The notes beneath the pieces are model-generated. The model was not told the origin of the DNA, did not search any database, and was given only the letters and a program-made list of their open reading frames with translations. Shown piece by piece: positions 19,915-29,180 of a stretch of 64,000 nucleotides of DNA. Positions within the stretch are counted from its first letter, which is position 1. Each line of letters opens with the position of its first letter. This DNA is from Pseudomonas putida (lineage in GTDB: Bacteria > Pseudomonadota > Gammaproteobacteria > Pseudomonadales > Pseudomonadaceae): contig NZ_MKZO01000036.1 of assembly GCF_001941965.1 (NCBI RefSeq), positions 124,001 to 188,000 of the forward strand, given 5' to 3'. Made by a program: the position numbers and the translations under genes.

Positions 19915-19933
19915 CTGTTTTTATAAAAAACAG
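19915..19933 (-). other. A/T-rich hairpin between receptor and cargo genes
   Basis: CTGTTTTT and AAAAACAG form an 8-bp stem with a 3-base loop, between the receptor stop and the cargo start. It may attenuate or process the transcript so that cargo and receptor levels differ. Weak evidence. Confidence 0.35.
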
Positions 19934-19951
19934 CAAAAAATCCTTGGTACT

Positions 19952-22900
19952 TTAAAAACGGACAGTCAGCCCCATTTTCATGGTGCGTCCGGGTGCCGGC
20001 ATCATTGCCCGCGCCAATGGGTCGATGTAATAGCGGTTGGTAATGTTGTTGATACCGAAGTCGACATCCAGGTTTTCAGTGACCTGATAACTTGCAAAGG
20101 CATCGAAGACCCAGATCGGATGCCAGCGGAACGGCCGGCCGAAGGCGTCGGCACCACTGACACCACTGGTGATCCACTTGGCCTCCTCCTTGTTCTCGGC
20201 GCTGCTGTGATAGACCATGCGTCCGCCCAGTTCGAGCTTCTCGTCGAACAGGCGAACACCGCCGTCCAGGTTGATCGAGTACTTCGGCTGCAGACTGGTA
20301 CGGGCCATGGTCAGCGGGAAGCCGCCGGTTACGCAGCTATTAACGGCCTTGCCATAAAGTGGGTCGAATGTCGCGGCGTAATCCTTGTCGCAGAGTTTCT
20401 GTTCCAAACGATAACTGACACCGAAGTTGCTGAAATACCGCCCGGTATCGGTACGGGCCTGCAACTCGATTCCGGAGTAGGTCTTCTTGTCGAACTGAAC
20501 GATATTGTAATTACGGTCACGATCAATGAAGTCGTGGATTTCATTCTTGTAGTAGTTGATGCGGAAGTCCGCATGTCGCCAGTCCGGAACGAAACTGCGC
20601 AAGTCATGCACATAACCCACCTCCCAGTTATAGGCATGCTCAGGGTTCATTGCCTCGGTGGAGCTTCGCCCGAAGGCAGTACCCGCCTGCGTGTCTTCGT
20701 ACAAGGTAGGGAAGCGCACCAACTCGCTGTAGCGCACATAGACACGGGCGTTGTCGGTGAGCAGGAAGGTCAGGCCGGCCATCGGGGTCCAGGCATGATC
20801 CCGGCGTTTCTTGGGCTTGGCGAACCGCTCGGACTCGTCGGGGTTGACGGTGACCGGCGTGAATGCGCCGCTCGCGATGTAACGCTGGGCCGTCTCGGTA
20901 GTGCCCTGGGCGTTGGCTACCGTTTCGTTCAGGTCGATGGCGCCATTGAGGAACTGATTGGTGGAGCGATCGATCTTGAAGCCATCGTAGGCGGCCGTGA
21001 ATTGCTCGCGGGTGTAGTAGAAGCCGTTGACTCGATAAGCCGCCAGCTCGCTGGAGACCATCTCTTCGACGTCCTCCTCGGGTAGCCCCCAGGACTCGAC
21101 TTCCGTGCGCACCGTCTGCGCCAGTGCCGCCGCCTCATCGTCACTCATCAGGCGCTGGTAGCTGAATCTGGCCCCCACCGTAGCAGGCCCCACAGCCCAG
21201 TCACTGTCCTGGTTCTCCCGATGCTTCGCCAGCCCTTCGTCGAACGAGTTGTAATCGCTGTAGCGTGCCCCGGCATTGACCACCAGCCAGGGCATGGCGG
21301 TCCATTCGTTGTTGAAGCTGAAGTTGTACTGCTGGCGGTTACCGCTACGTGGCCCGAAGTGCTGGGTCCCCCAGACCACCTCGCTGCCGACCATGGTCGG
21401 CGAAGCATAGTTTTCATCCAGTTTTTCATGGCTGAAGTCACTGGCAAGGGTCACATTGAACGTGTCGCTGAGCACCATGCGGTTGCTCAGGTTTACCCCC
21501 CAGCGATCATGCTTCGATAGTTGCAGCGACCTGGCAACGAGAGTGAAACGACCATCGCTGTTATCCATGGGTTGTGGCTGGGTGGTGGGCGCGATCGAAC
21601 AAGCGTTGGGGTTGCTTCCGTACTGGCAATGGACCCAATTGTTCCAGTCTTCATCCTGGTCCAGCCCCGTGACACCGACACCATAGATCGAATCACCGGT
21701 CTGGTAGCGCTTGCTGTCACTGTTGGTCATCCATAGGCCGGCCTGAAGATTGATCAGGTCGTTGTCTTCAGGATTCCAGGTGTAAGCCAGCGACCAGGTG
21801 TCCTGCTTCACCTGCGAATAGGGATACTGGATGCCCAGATTCTGCGTACCATCCAGACCGCGATAGGTCGTCAGGCTATTAACGAACGGCGAGCTCTCGC
21901 CATACTCCAGGTCGCTGTGCATGTAGGACAGCTTCAGACTTTGCTGGTCGGATAGAAACCAGGTGCCCTTGAGCAGGGTGGTGCGCATGTCGCTCGACGT
22001 ATTGGTGACCTCGTAGCCGGGGTGATACAACTGGGCCACATATGAGGTGCCGGCCCCGGGCACATTCTGATTACCCTCGGCCTTGGCCTTGTCCAGCCAG
22101 TCTTCCGTTTCATAACGCTGGCTGCCGCCCTTGCCGCTGTAGTAATTGCCCTTGCGACGATAGCTATAAGCCGCCAGCAGATCGAAGTCCTCCAGATGTG
22201 CACCTGCGGCGATACGGAAGGCATTGTCATCGAAGTTGAAGTCAGTCCCGCCAGAGCCCTTGCGCGGCGTCACGCGGCCAGCATTGGGCAAAGCGAAACC
22301 CACGGTACCGTCATAGGCCGTTGTCGCACCGGGAACGTCGTGATAATCCTGGCCAAACAGCTTTGTCCCTGAATCATCCGGCGACACCGAATTGCTCGCC
22401 GTCTCGGTCTTGATCTCGATACCCCAAGGCTCACCAGGCTTGACGATATCCTCGACATCCAGGGTCTTGATCTGCACCGAACCACCGATTCCCGTACGAC
22501 TCCCATCCGACATCGACGGCCCCTTCTCCACCGAAATGCTGCCGATCATGTTGGGGTCGACATAGTTGCGGTTTGAAACACCACCCGAGCCCTGCCACAC
22601 CGAGATTGCCTGTTCGGTGCCATCCACCGTCACCGGGATCCGCCCTTCGCCCTGGATACCGCGGATGTTCGGGTCCAGGGCGCCACTGTTGCGCGAGTCG
22701 CCGCTGTAGACGCCGTTCAGCCCGCTGAACACATCGGACACCGAGGTGCCCTTGTAGCGCTCCAGCTCTTCCTTGCCGGCATAGACGTTGGACACATCCT
22801 TGCGGAAGACGTCGTTCTTGCCCTTCTCGTCGCGGTCTTCCCATTCGTCTGCGGTGATTTCCTGGGCCTGTAGCTCCTGCGGCTCATTGCGCGACGCGAC

Positions 22901-23089
22901 CGTCTTGCCCGCCTTCTCCTCATACCCCGCCGGCAGCTCGATCTCCACCGGCCCCATGTTCGGTGTCGAAGACTGCGGCGCCGGGCTTTCGCCTTCGGCC
23001 AGGGCGGCGGAGCTGGACAGTGCCAGGAGGATCGACCAGGCCAGCGGCTTGAGGCGCATCGGCGTGGGAGGGGTGATGAAGAAGGACAT
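19952..23089 (-). CDS. TonB-dependent receptor of the hemoglobin/transferrin/lactoferrin type
   Basis: 1045 residues, a full-length outer-membrane receptor. A signal peptide (LKPLAWSILLALSSSAALA) begins near residue 13. The plug domain is near residues 120-220 (VSDVFSGLNGVYSGDSRNSG, PNIRGIQGEGRIPVTVDG). A 22-strand barrel ends MKMGLTVRF with a C-terminal aromatic. RFPTLYEDTQAG and NPEHAYNWEVGYVHDLRSF resemble the family signature region. It is first in the minus-strand set with the Slam cargo and Slam genes, 65 bases upstream of the cargo gene, and has a candidate Fur box in its promoter region. In described hemophilin systems this partner receptor takes heme from the cargo; here the ligand could also be a cluster-made metallophore. 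Confidence 0.9.
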   Translation of the reverse strand: MSFFITPPTPMRLKPLAWSILLALSSSAALAEGESPAPQSSTPNMGPVEIELPAGYEEKAGKTVASRNEPQELQAQEITADEWEDRDEKGKNDVFRKDVSNVYAGKEELERYKGTSVSDVFSGLNGVYSGDSRNSGALDPNIRGIQGEGRIPVTVDGTEQAISVWQGSGGVSNRNYVDPNMIGSISVEKGPSMSDGSRTGIGGSVQIKTLDVEDIVKPGEPWGIEIKTETASNSVSPDDSGTKLFGQDYHDVPGATTAYDGTVGFALPNAGRVTPRKGSGGTDFNFDDNAFRIAAGAHLEDFDLLAAYSYRRKGNYYSGKGGSQRYETEDWLDKAKAEGNQNVPGAGTSYVAQLYHPGYEVTNTSSDMRTTLLKGTWFLSDQQSLKLSYMHSDLEYGESSPFVNSLTTYRGLDGTQNLGIQYPYSQVKQDTWSLAYTWNPEDNDLINLQAGLWMTNSDSKRYQTGDSIYGVGVTGLDQDEDWNNWVHCQYGSNPNACSIAPTTQPQPMDNSDGRFTLVARSLQLSKHDRWGVNLSNRMVLSDTFNVTLASDFSHEKLDENYASPTMVGSEVVWGTQHFGPRSGNRQQYNFSFNNEWTAMPWLVVNAGARYSDYNSFDEGLAKHRENQDSDWAVGPATVGARFSYQRLMSDDEAAALAQTVRTEVESWGLPEEDVEEMVSSELAAYRVNGFYYTREQFTAAYDGFKIDRSTNQFLNGAIDLNETVANAQGTTETAQRYIASGAFTPVTVNPDESERFAKPKKRRDHAWTPMAGLTFLLTDNARVYVRYSELVRFPTLYEDTQAGTAFGRSSTEAMNPEHAYNWEVGYVHDLRSFVPDWRHADFRINYYKNEIHDFIDRDRNYNIVQFDKKTYSGIELQARTDTGRYFSNFGVSYRLEQKLCDKDYAATFDPLYGKAVNSCVTGGFPLTMARTSLQPKYSINLDGGVRLFDEKLELGGRMVYHSSAENKEEAKWITSGVSGADAFGRPFRWHPIWVFDAFASYQVTENLDVDFGINNITNRYYIDPLARAMMPAPGRTMKMGLTVRF

Positions 23090-23166
23090 GGCGAGACTCT
23101 TGTTTATCGGTGCATGGCAGTTTCGTGACCGCTCTGCGGCGGCGAAGTGATACTACCGATAAACGC

Positions 23167-23181
23167 AAATGAATCTCGTTT
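23167..23181. promoter_or_regulatory. Probable Fur box upstream of the TonB receptor
   Basis: AAATGA-ATC-TCGTTT is a near-palindrome (one mismatch) matching the Pseudomonas Fur-box core AAATGA-N3-TCATTT, about 80 bases upstream of the receptor start. Confidence 0.6.
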
Positions 23182-23236
23182 AGATTGGTATGCGGGAGGG
23201 TGAAAAATGTATGCGCTCAGAAGAACAACACAAAAC

Positions 23237-23330
23237 CCTGTGGGAGCTGGCTTGCCAGCGATTTGGCCAGATCAGGCAACATCGCTGTCCGTGCCGGCCT
23301 CATCGCTGGCAAGCCAGCTCCCACAGGGTT
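23237..23330. repeat. REPIN between AraC regulator and TonB receptor
   Basis: CTGTGGGAGCTGGCTTGCC at the left and GCAAGCCAGCTCCCACAGGG at the right, in inverted orientation, with about 45 bases between. Confidence 0.9.
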
Positions 23331-23354
23331 TGTGTTGCAGCATAGGAATTGCGC

Positions 23355-24317
23355 TCAGCGCTTGCGCCCAAAGATCGACTTCGGCGCCCGCCCGAAGTAC
23401 CGGGTAAAGGCCACGGTGAAGTTGTTCGGGTACTTGTATCCCACCTGCCACGCCGCCTGGGCGACCTGCTGGCCGGACTCCAGCAGGGTCATGGCCTTGC
23501 GCATCCGCAGGTCGAGCAGCATCCGCGCCGGGGTCGTGTCGAACAGATAACGGAAGCCTTCCTTGAGCTTGTGCTCATTCATACCAACGCTGGTGGCCAG
23601 GTATTCCACGGTCAACGGCGTATGCAACTGCTCGCAGAGAATGTTGCGTGCCCGCTCGATCCGCTCGATCTCGCTGGTGCTCAAGGGCGACGCACTGCCG
23701 TCCTGGGGCGCCAGCAGGTTGAACTGCTCGGACAGCAGACTGAGGGTATGGATATGCAGGTCCAGGCGATTCGACGGATTCAGCACCCCCGGCTGCAGAT
23801 AGCGCACCAGCGCCGCGGCATGGGCCTGCGCCGCCTTTGAGCTGGCGCGAAAATCGATGCGCTGCAAACGCCCGCTGCCCAGCACCTGGGCCGCGCGTTC
23901 TTCGCCGACGTACTTGCACAGGGTCGGCTGGTCGATCACCACCCTGAGTTGCGAAGCCGTTTCATTGGCCTGGTAACGCCGCTCACCCGGCGTGGCGCGA
24001 AACGCAGTGATGGTGGTCTGCCCGGCCTCGAAGGCGAGGTTGCTGCCGTCCTTGCCGAGGAAGCCCGATTTGCCCTGCAAACCGATGGTCACCACCATCA
24101 CATGGCCGTCATGGGGCCCGCAGGTTTCCTCGATCAGCGTGCGCGTCGGGTGGTAGTGCAAACGCCCCAGCGATAGCCCCTGCTCCAGCTGCAACAGCTC
24201 GGAATAACAGTTGCCGACATCCTCGGCCAGTTGCATGCGCAGACGCCCGTCAGCCTGCACCGACCGCTGTCGGGGGTGATCGAGGCCAAGACGGCAGCTC
24301 CCTTTCATTGTGCTCAT
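23355..24317 (-). CDS. AraC-family regulator, PchR-like
   Basis: 320 residues from MSTMKGSCRLG. The N-terminal half is a ligand-sensing region. The C-terminal AraC domain has two HTH motifs (TVEYLATSVGMNEHKLKEGF and VAQAAWQVGYKYPNNFTVAF) ending GRAPKSIFGRKR. PchR-type regulators are induced by siderophores under iron limitation. The gene lies between a receptor and a divergent metabolite cluster, with a perfect Fur-like palindrome 66 bases upstream of its start. Likely regulator of both sides. Confidence 0.9.
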   Translation of the reverse strand: MSTMKGSCRLGLDHPRQRSVQADGRLRMQLAEDVGNCYSELLQLEQGLSLGRLHYHPTRTLIEETCGPHDGHVMVVTIGLQGKSGFLGKDGSNLAFEAGQTTITAFRATPGERRYQANETASQLRVVIDQPTLCKYVGEERAAQVLGSGRLQRIDFRASSKAAQAHAAALVRYLQPGVLNPSNRLDLHIHTLSLLSEQFNLLAPQDGSASPLSTSEIERIERARNILCEQLHTPLTVEYLATSVGMNEHKLKEGFRYLFDTTPARMLLDLRMRKAMTLLESGQQVAQAAWQVGYKYPNNFTVAFTRYFGRAPKSIFGRKR

Positions 24318-24382
24318 GACGACATCCCTGCGTGTGCGCGCCGTGCTTCGCATAGGAACGGCTCCGGCTCGCATACTTAACA

Positions 24383-24399
24383 TAAATGATTCTCATTTA
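24383..24399. promoter_or_regulatory. Fur box in the divergent regulator/methyltransferase promoter region
   Basis: TAAATGA-TTC-TCATTTA is a perfect 7-bp inverted repeat with a 3-base centre, close to the GATAATGATAATCATTATC consensus. It lies between the AraC gene (66 bases) and the methyltransferase start (77 bases), so it can govern both. Confidence 0.85.
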
Positions 24400-24476
24400 A
24401 TATATATCACTCTTTTCAGTGATTCGGCCACGGCTTGTTTCGTTAAGAACAAGGCGGCCAAGTACAGGGAGTTACC

Positions 24477-25526
24477 GTGCCTCAACGTGAAAACCTCAAG
24501 GAGCTGACCAGCACCCACCCCCTGCAAGCCTGCTGGGACCTGCAACTGGCCGGGCTTGGCGCCGATGCCTTGCAGGTCGCCCTCGAATGCGCGCTGTTCG
24601 ATCATCTCGCGGTGCCAGTGAGTGCGCCTGACCTCGCCCGCGTCCTGCAACTGGATGCCGCCAGCGCCGGCTACCTGCTGGAGCTGCTGTGGAGCCTCGG
24701 CCTGCTCGACCGCGACCAGCAACAACCGCCGCACTACCGCAACCTGCCCCTGGCCGACCTTTATCTGCGCGCCGAAGCCCGCGCCTATTGCGGCGATGCC
24801 CTGCTGTTCCGCCACAAGGTGATGCGCCAGACCGGCACCCAGCTCGGCGACTACCTGCGCAACGGCGTGCCGCGCCCGCCCATGGCCACCGCCTCGATCG
24901 CCGCCGCCTGGGCCAACGCCGCACGCCTGCAGATCGCCCAGGAACAACGCGCCGTGACCCGCGAAGTCGCCTGCGCCCTGATCGACCGACTGCCCGAGGC
25001 ACCGCACCTGCAACGTATCCTCGATCTCGGCGGCGGCCCCGGCCTGGTTGCCATCGCCCTCGCCGAGCACCTGCCTGCGGTGGAGGGCACCGTCTTCGAA
25101 TACCCCCTGGCCGCCGACGTGGCCCGCGAGAACATCGCCGCCGCCGGGCTGGGCAAACGCCTGCAAGCCATCGGCGGCGACCTCAACGACGACGATATCG
25201 GCAGCGACTACGACCTGATCTGGTGTTCCTCGGTCCTGCATTTCGTCCACGACCTGCCCGCCACCCTGCACCGCCTGTACGCCGCCCTGCGCCCCGGCGG
25301 CGTGCTGCTGGTGTGCCAGGCCGAAGTGCCGGACGAGCGCCCGGCCGCCGCCCAGGTCCTGCCTTATTACCTGCACATGCGCCTGCAAGGTCGCCACGTC
25401 CTGGCCCAGGGCGAACTCGCCGGTCGCCTCGAAGACCTCGGCTTCCGCGCCGTGGAGCAGATCAACGGACTGCGTTTCCCGGTGACCCCGGTCAACGCCG
25501 TCATCGCCCGCAAACCCAAGGGATAA
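24477..25526 (+). CDS. SAM-dependent O-methyltransferase-like protein
   Basis: 349-residue class I methyltransferase, cytosolic. An N-terminal winged-helix dimerisation region (residues 30-105, ALECALFDHLAVPVSAPDLA) precedes the Rossmann fold. Motif I is ILDLGGGPGL near residue 181, the acidic post-I residue is in VFEYPLAADVAREN, and YDLIWCSSVLHFVHDL and LRPGGVLLVCQAE follow. It begins with GTG behind CAGGGAG and is the first gene of the cluster. Related enzymes methylate small-molecule hydroxyls; here an S- or O-methyl group on the cluster product, or a detoxification step, is possible. Confidence 0.87.
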   Translation: MPQRENLKELTSTHPLQACWDLQLAGLGADALQVALECALFDHLAVPVSAPDLARVLQLDAASAGYLLELLWSLGLLDRDQQQPPHYRNLPLADLYLRAEARAYCGDALLFRHKVMRQTGTQLGDYLRNGVPRPPMATASIAAAWANAARLQIAQEQRAVTREVACALIDRLPEAPHLQRILDLGGGPGLVAIALAEHLPAVEGTVFEYPLAADVARENIAAAGLGKRLQAIGGDLNDDDIGSDYDLIWCSSVLHFVHDLPATLHRLYAALRPGGVLLVCQAEVPDERPAAAQVLPYYLHMRLQGRHVLAQGELAGRLEDLGFRAVEQINGLRFPVTPVNAVIARKPKG

Positions 25527-25530
25527 CTCG

Positions 25531-26811
25531 ATGGAGCGCACGCGGATCGCCGGCCTGCAATTGCTGTTCGGCTGGCTCAACCTGGTGCTGGCGGTGCCCA
25601 GCATCTACCTGATGTTCGGCATGCCGCTGGTGATGCGCCAGTACGGCTGGAGCGGCACCGAGATCGGCCTGTTCCAGCTCGCCGGGTTGCCGGCGGTGTT
25701 CAAGTTCCTGCTCGCCGTGCCGGTTCAGCGGGTACGCCTGGGCCGCGGGCATCTGGTGCACTGGATGCTCCTGCTGAGCGCCGCGCTGCTGGTCCTGTAC
25801 TGGCTGATCGGCCGGCAGAACCTGATCGAACAGCGTCTGCCGCTGTTCGCCATGACCTTCGCCATCAGCATCATCGCCACCTGGATGGACATCCCGCTCA
25901 ACGCCCTCGCCGTGCAGTGGCTGCCGCGCAGCCAGCAACTGCGCGCCGGCAGCATTCGCTCGGCGGCGCTGTTCCTCGGCGCCATCGTCGGTGGCGGTGC
26001 CATGCTGCTGATCCAGGCACGCCTGGGCTGGCAGGCGCCGTTCCTGATCATGGGCGCCGGCCTGCTGCTCGGCGTGCTGCCGCTGCTGGCCCTGCGTCGC
26101 AAGGCGTTGCCGGTCGAGAGCGAGCAGGCTGCGCCGAGCGGCTTCGTCGCCGACTGGATGAGCTTCTTCAACCAGCCAGCCGCCCGCCAGTGGACCTGGC
26201 TGCTGCTCACCGCCTTCCCCTTCATTGGCGCCGCCTGGCTGTACCTCAAGCCGCTGCTGCTCGACCAGGGCATGCCGATGCAGGAAGTGGCGTGGATCGT
26301 CGGCATCGCCGGTGGCGTCACCGGGGTGATCTTCAGCCTGATTGGCGGGCGCCTGATCGGCGTACTCGGCACTGCCCGGGCGATCCTCGTCTACCTGCTC
26401 GCCGCGCTGCTGGCGCTGCTCCTGCTGACCGTCAGCGTCTGGCTGAACCTCGGCACCCGCTGGTTGATCGCCAGCGCCCTGTGCCTGGCCGCGAGCATGG
26501 GTGCGGTGTCGGCGCTGATGTTCGGCCTGACCCTGTTCTTCAGCCGTCGCCAGCGCACCGCCAGCGACTACGGCCTGCAATCCAGCCTCTTCGTCATCAC
26601 CCGCCTGGCCGCCCCGGTGGCCGCCGGGCTTCTGCTCGACCGCCTCGGCCAGGCCGGCATGCTCGCCTGCCTGAGCGCCGGCCTGCTGCTGGCCCTGCTC
26701 CTGGCCTGGCGGGTACGCCACAGCATCGCCGGCAGTGCCGAGGCCCTGCTGACCCACGAACGTCACGCCGCTGCAGGGGTGACCTCCATCGCTACCGAGG
26801 GCAAAGCATGA
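25531..26811 (+). CDS. MFS permease resembling RhtX/FptX siderophore importers
   Basis: 426 residues with about 12 membrane segments, beginning MERTRIAGLQLLFGWLNLVLA. The segments and DYGLQSSLFVITRLAAPVAAGLLLDRLG near residue 350-377 recall the RhtX/FptX family that imports siderophores across the inner membrane. It lies 4 bases after the methyltransferase and overlaps the ThDP gene by 4 bases (ATGA). If the cluster product is a metallophore, this is the likely inner-membrane uptake step; an exporter cannot be excluded. Confidence 0.8.
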   Translation: MERTRIAGLQLLFGWLNLVLAVPSIYLMFGMPLVMRQYGWSGTEIGLFQLAGLPAVFKFLLAVPVQRVRLGRGHLVHWMLLLSAALLVLYWLIGRQNLIEQRLPLFAMTFAISIIATWMDIPLNALAVQWLPRSQQLRAGSIRSAALFLGAIVGGGAMLLIQARLGWQAPFLIMGAGLLLGVLPLLALRRKALPVESEQAAPSGFVADWMSFFNQPAARQWTWLLLTAFPFIGAAWLYLKPLLLDQGMPMQEVAWIVGIAGGVTGVIFSLIGGRLIGVLGTARAILVYLLAALLALLLLTVSVWLNLGTRWLIASALCLAASMGAVSALMFGLTLFFSRRQRTASDYGLQSSLFVITRLAAPVAAGLLLDRLGQAGMLACLSAGLLLALLLAWRVRHSIAGSAEALLTHERHAAAGVTSIATEGKA

Positions 26812-29180
26812 AGCCACGTACCGTCGGCATCTGCCTGGTCAGCCGCGACAGCGCGCTGCAGGAGGATGTGCAAGCAGTGCTCGACCGGCTCAATCACTGG
26901 TTGGGCCATGAAACCGCGATCGCCAGCCAGCACTGGCCGGACAGCGACTCGCGCTGCCTGTACCGGCAGGTCGCCGGACAGGCCGAAGCCTATGTCCGCG
27001 AGCATGCCGGCAATCACGGCCTGTACCTGGACCTGCGCTGTTTCGATGATGCCGCCGAAGCGCGCGAGGCCTTGGCCACCGCCGACAGCGAAAGCGACTA
27101 CGTGCTGTTCGACACCCGCCACCTGGCCGAGCAGCCCGACAGCGACCCGCTGGTTGAGTTGCTCGCCGCGCAACCCCAGGCCAAGCGCTCGCCCAGTTCC
27201 GCCCTGCTGCTCTGCGATGAACAGCGCTTGCAGCACTGGCTCGGCCGCCTCGGCGGCAACCGCCTGGTGCGGGTGCCCCACGAGCGCCAGCCGCTGCGCC
27301 GCGCCGACCTGCTGCGGCTGTTCATCGATCATCTGGAACACGCCTACTTCAACCGCCTGCTGGCCCGCACCACCCTGCAATCCAGCGAGCCGGTGGCCCT
27401 GGCCCGGGATATCGAGCAGCGCATGAACGCGCGCTGGGGCGAGCAATGGGATTGCCATTTCTTCACCGGTTCCATGGTCGCCGGCTTCCTCGATTCCATG
27501 GGCGCCCTGCTGCGCGACAGCGGCCGCGGCTTCCACACCGCCAGCAACGAACATGCCCTGGCGGTCAGCGCCCTGGCCGGCTGGCAGCTGTATCGCCGGG
27601 CCTACGTGATCGTGATGACCTCGGGGATGCTCGACGAACTGCGTGGCACCCTGGCCAACCTCAAGCGCGCCGGCGCGCCGGGCCTGGTGATCTGCGCCGA
27701 CTCGCCGGAGTCGGTGTGGTTCGCCTTCCAGGGCAGCCTCGACTGCGACAACGACGGCCACCAGGTGATCGCTGCACGCGGGCTCTGGCAGCACTTCATC
27801 CGCCGCCCGGAGGAGTCCCGCGCCAGCGTGGAATCGGCCTTCGCCGCGCTGGACAAAAGCCCGGCGCCGACCTTCCTGTTCGCCACCCAGGCGGTCCTGG
27901 AATCGCGGGTGCAAAGCGACGCGCCGGGCACCGTGGAACCGGCGGCCACGCCCGAGAGCGACCTCGATGACAGCCAGCGCGCCGCCCTCGACAGCGTGGT
28001 CCAGGTGCTCAACAGCGAGCCGTCGCGGATCCTCTGGCAATGCGGCCGCCTCAGCGAGGAAGAACGCCTGCGCGTGCTGGCCCTGGCCCGGCGCACCGGC
28101 ATCGCCCTGGCCGACAGCATCATCGCCCCGGGCAGCGTCTGCGCCTACCAGGACCAGGAGCCGGTGCTCAACTACCTCGGCCCGCTGTCCATGTACGGTT
28201 TCAGCCGGCGCATCCACGCCTTCCTCGAACAGCCGGACGCCGATGAAGGCAAGCCGTGGCTGTTCTTCCTCAAGAGCAAGATCGACCAGTCGGCCACGCC
28301 CTATTCCGAGGGCCGTCTCAAGCGCCTGTTCCATATCGTCCAGGTCAACCGCCAGCGCGCGCATATCTCGCCGTTCACCGAGGTAGCGGTGGAGCTGCCG
28401 CTGGGCCGGGTGCTGGATTACCTGGAGCCGCGCCTGAACGTGCCGGCGCCCCTGCTGCAAGCCCGCCGCGAACGCCTGCAACGCCTGCAGCGCACCCGCG
28501 AGGCGCTGCCCAGCGACCAGATCGAAACCCTGCCGATGACCCCGAACTTCTTCTTCCATCGCCTCGGCCAGTTGCTCGGCGAGCTGATCGAGGGCGACGG
28601 CTATCGCTACACCGGGGTCTACGACGTGGGCCGTTGCAGCATCTCGGCGATGCGCAACCTGCCGCGCACCGATGCCGGTTTCTCCGGCTGGTATGGCCGG
28701 GCACTGATGGGGGATGCGCTGATGTCGCTGCCCTATATCGCCCTGAACAACTGCCGCCATGTGCTGGCCTTTATCGGTGACGGCGCGCGGGCGCTGGTCC
28801 CGGATATCGAGCAGCGCCTGGCCATGAGCCTGGCCAGCGCCAGCGATGCCGCCGAGCGCAACGTCACCGTGCTGTACCTCTCCAACGGCGTGCTGTCGAT
28901 GATCCAGACCTACCTGGACAAGCGCTACGCCTGCCACGGTGCGGCCCAGGTCAACGTGCCGCTGAACGACCGGCCGCAGCATGCAGCACAGCGCTTCGGC
29001 CCGATCAGCATCTGCCGCGCGCGCCTGCTCGCCTTCTGCCCCGACACCCTGCGCCAGGCCCTCACCGCCCCTGGCCGCCTCAACTTCTTCGACGTCTGGC
29101 TGGGCCACAACTCGGAGGGCGACGGCTTGAGCCTGGTCTCCGAAACGGCCTGGAGCCGCCTCAACGCAGAGAACCACTGA
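26808..29180 (+). CDS. Thiamine-diphosphate-dependent enzyme with an N-terminal extension
   Basis: 790 residues. A Pyr domain begins near residue 215; Glu248 in HTASNEHALAVSALAGW is placed like the ThDP-activating glutamate. A middle region (SRILWQCGRLSEEERLRVLA) precedes the PP domain, where GDG at 657-659 and Asn693 in YLSNGVLSMI fit the GDG-X(25-30)-N cofactor motif. About 215 residues at the N-terminus (MKPRTVGICLVSRDSALQED) match nothing I recognise. The gene overlaps the MFS gene by 4 bases and ends TGATG with the next gene. Likely a 2-oxo-acid decarboxylase or carboligase that makes an intermediate of the pathway. Substrate unknown. Confidence 0.72.
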   Translation: MKPRTVGICLVSRDSALQEDVQAVLDRLNHWLGHETAIASQHWPDSDSRCLYRQVAGQAEAYVREHAGNHGLYLDLRCFDDAAEAREALATADSESDYVLFDTRHLAEQPDSDPLVELLAAQPQAKRSPSSALLLCDEQRLQHWLGRLGGNRLVRVPHERQPLRRADLLRLFIDHLEHAYFNRLLARTTLQSSEPVALARDIEQRMNARWGEQWDCHFFTGSMVAGFLDSMGALLRDSGRGFHTASNEHALAVSALAGWQLYRRAYVIVMTSGMLDELRGTLANLKRAGAPGLVICADSPESVWFAFQGSLDCDNDGHQVIAARGLWQHFIRRPEESRASVESAFAALDKSPAPTFLFATQAVLESRVQSDAPGTVEPAATPESDLDDSQRAALDSVVQVLNSEPSRILWQCGRLSEEERLRVLALARRTGIALADSIIAPGSVCAYQDQEPVLNYLGPLSMYGFSRRIHAFLEQPDADEGKPWLFFLKSKIDQSATPYSEGRLKRLFHIVQVNRQRAHISPFTEVAVELPLGRVLDYLEPRLNVPAPLLQARRERLQRLQRTREALPSDQIETLPMTPNFFFHRLGQLLGELIEGDGYRYTGVYDVGRCSISAMRNLPRTDAGFSGWYGRALMGDALMSLPYIALNNCRHVLAFIGDGARALVPDIEQRLAMSLASASDAAERNVTVLYLSNGVLSMIQTYLDKRYACHGAAQVNVPLNDRPQHAAQRFGPISICRARLLAFCPDTLRQALTAPGRLNFFDVWLGHNSEGDGLSLVSETAWSRLNAENH

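Noticed and set aside
19952..23089. FpvA-type pyoverdine receptor
   Set aside because: No N-terminal signalling domain of the FpvA type, and the sequence and context match heme/transferrin receptors beside a Slam substrate.
24393..25604. 403-codon minus-strand open frame over the methyltransferase
   Set aside because: Antisense to a clear class I methyltransferase; no ribosome site.
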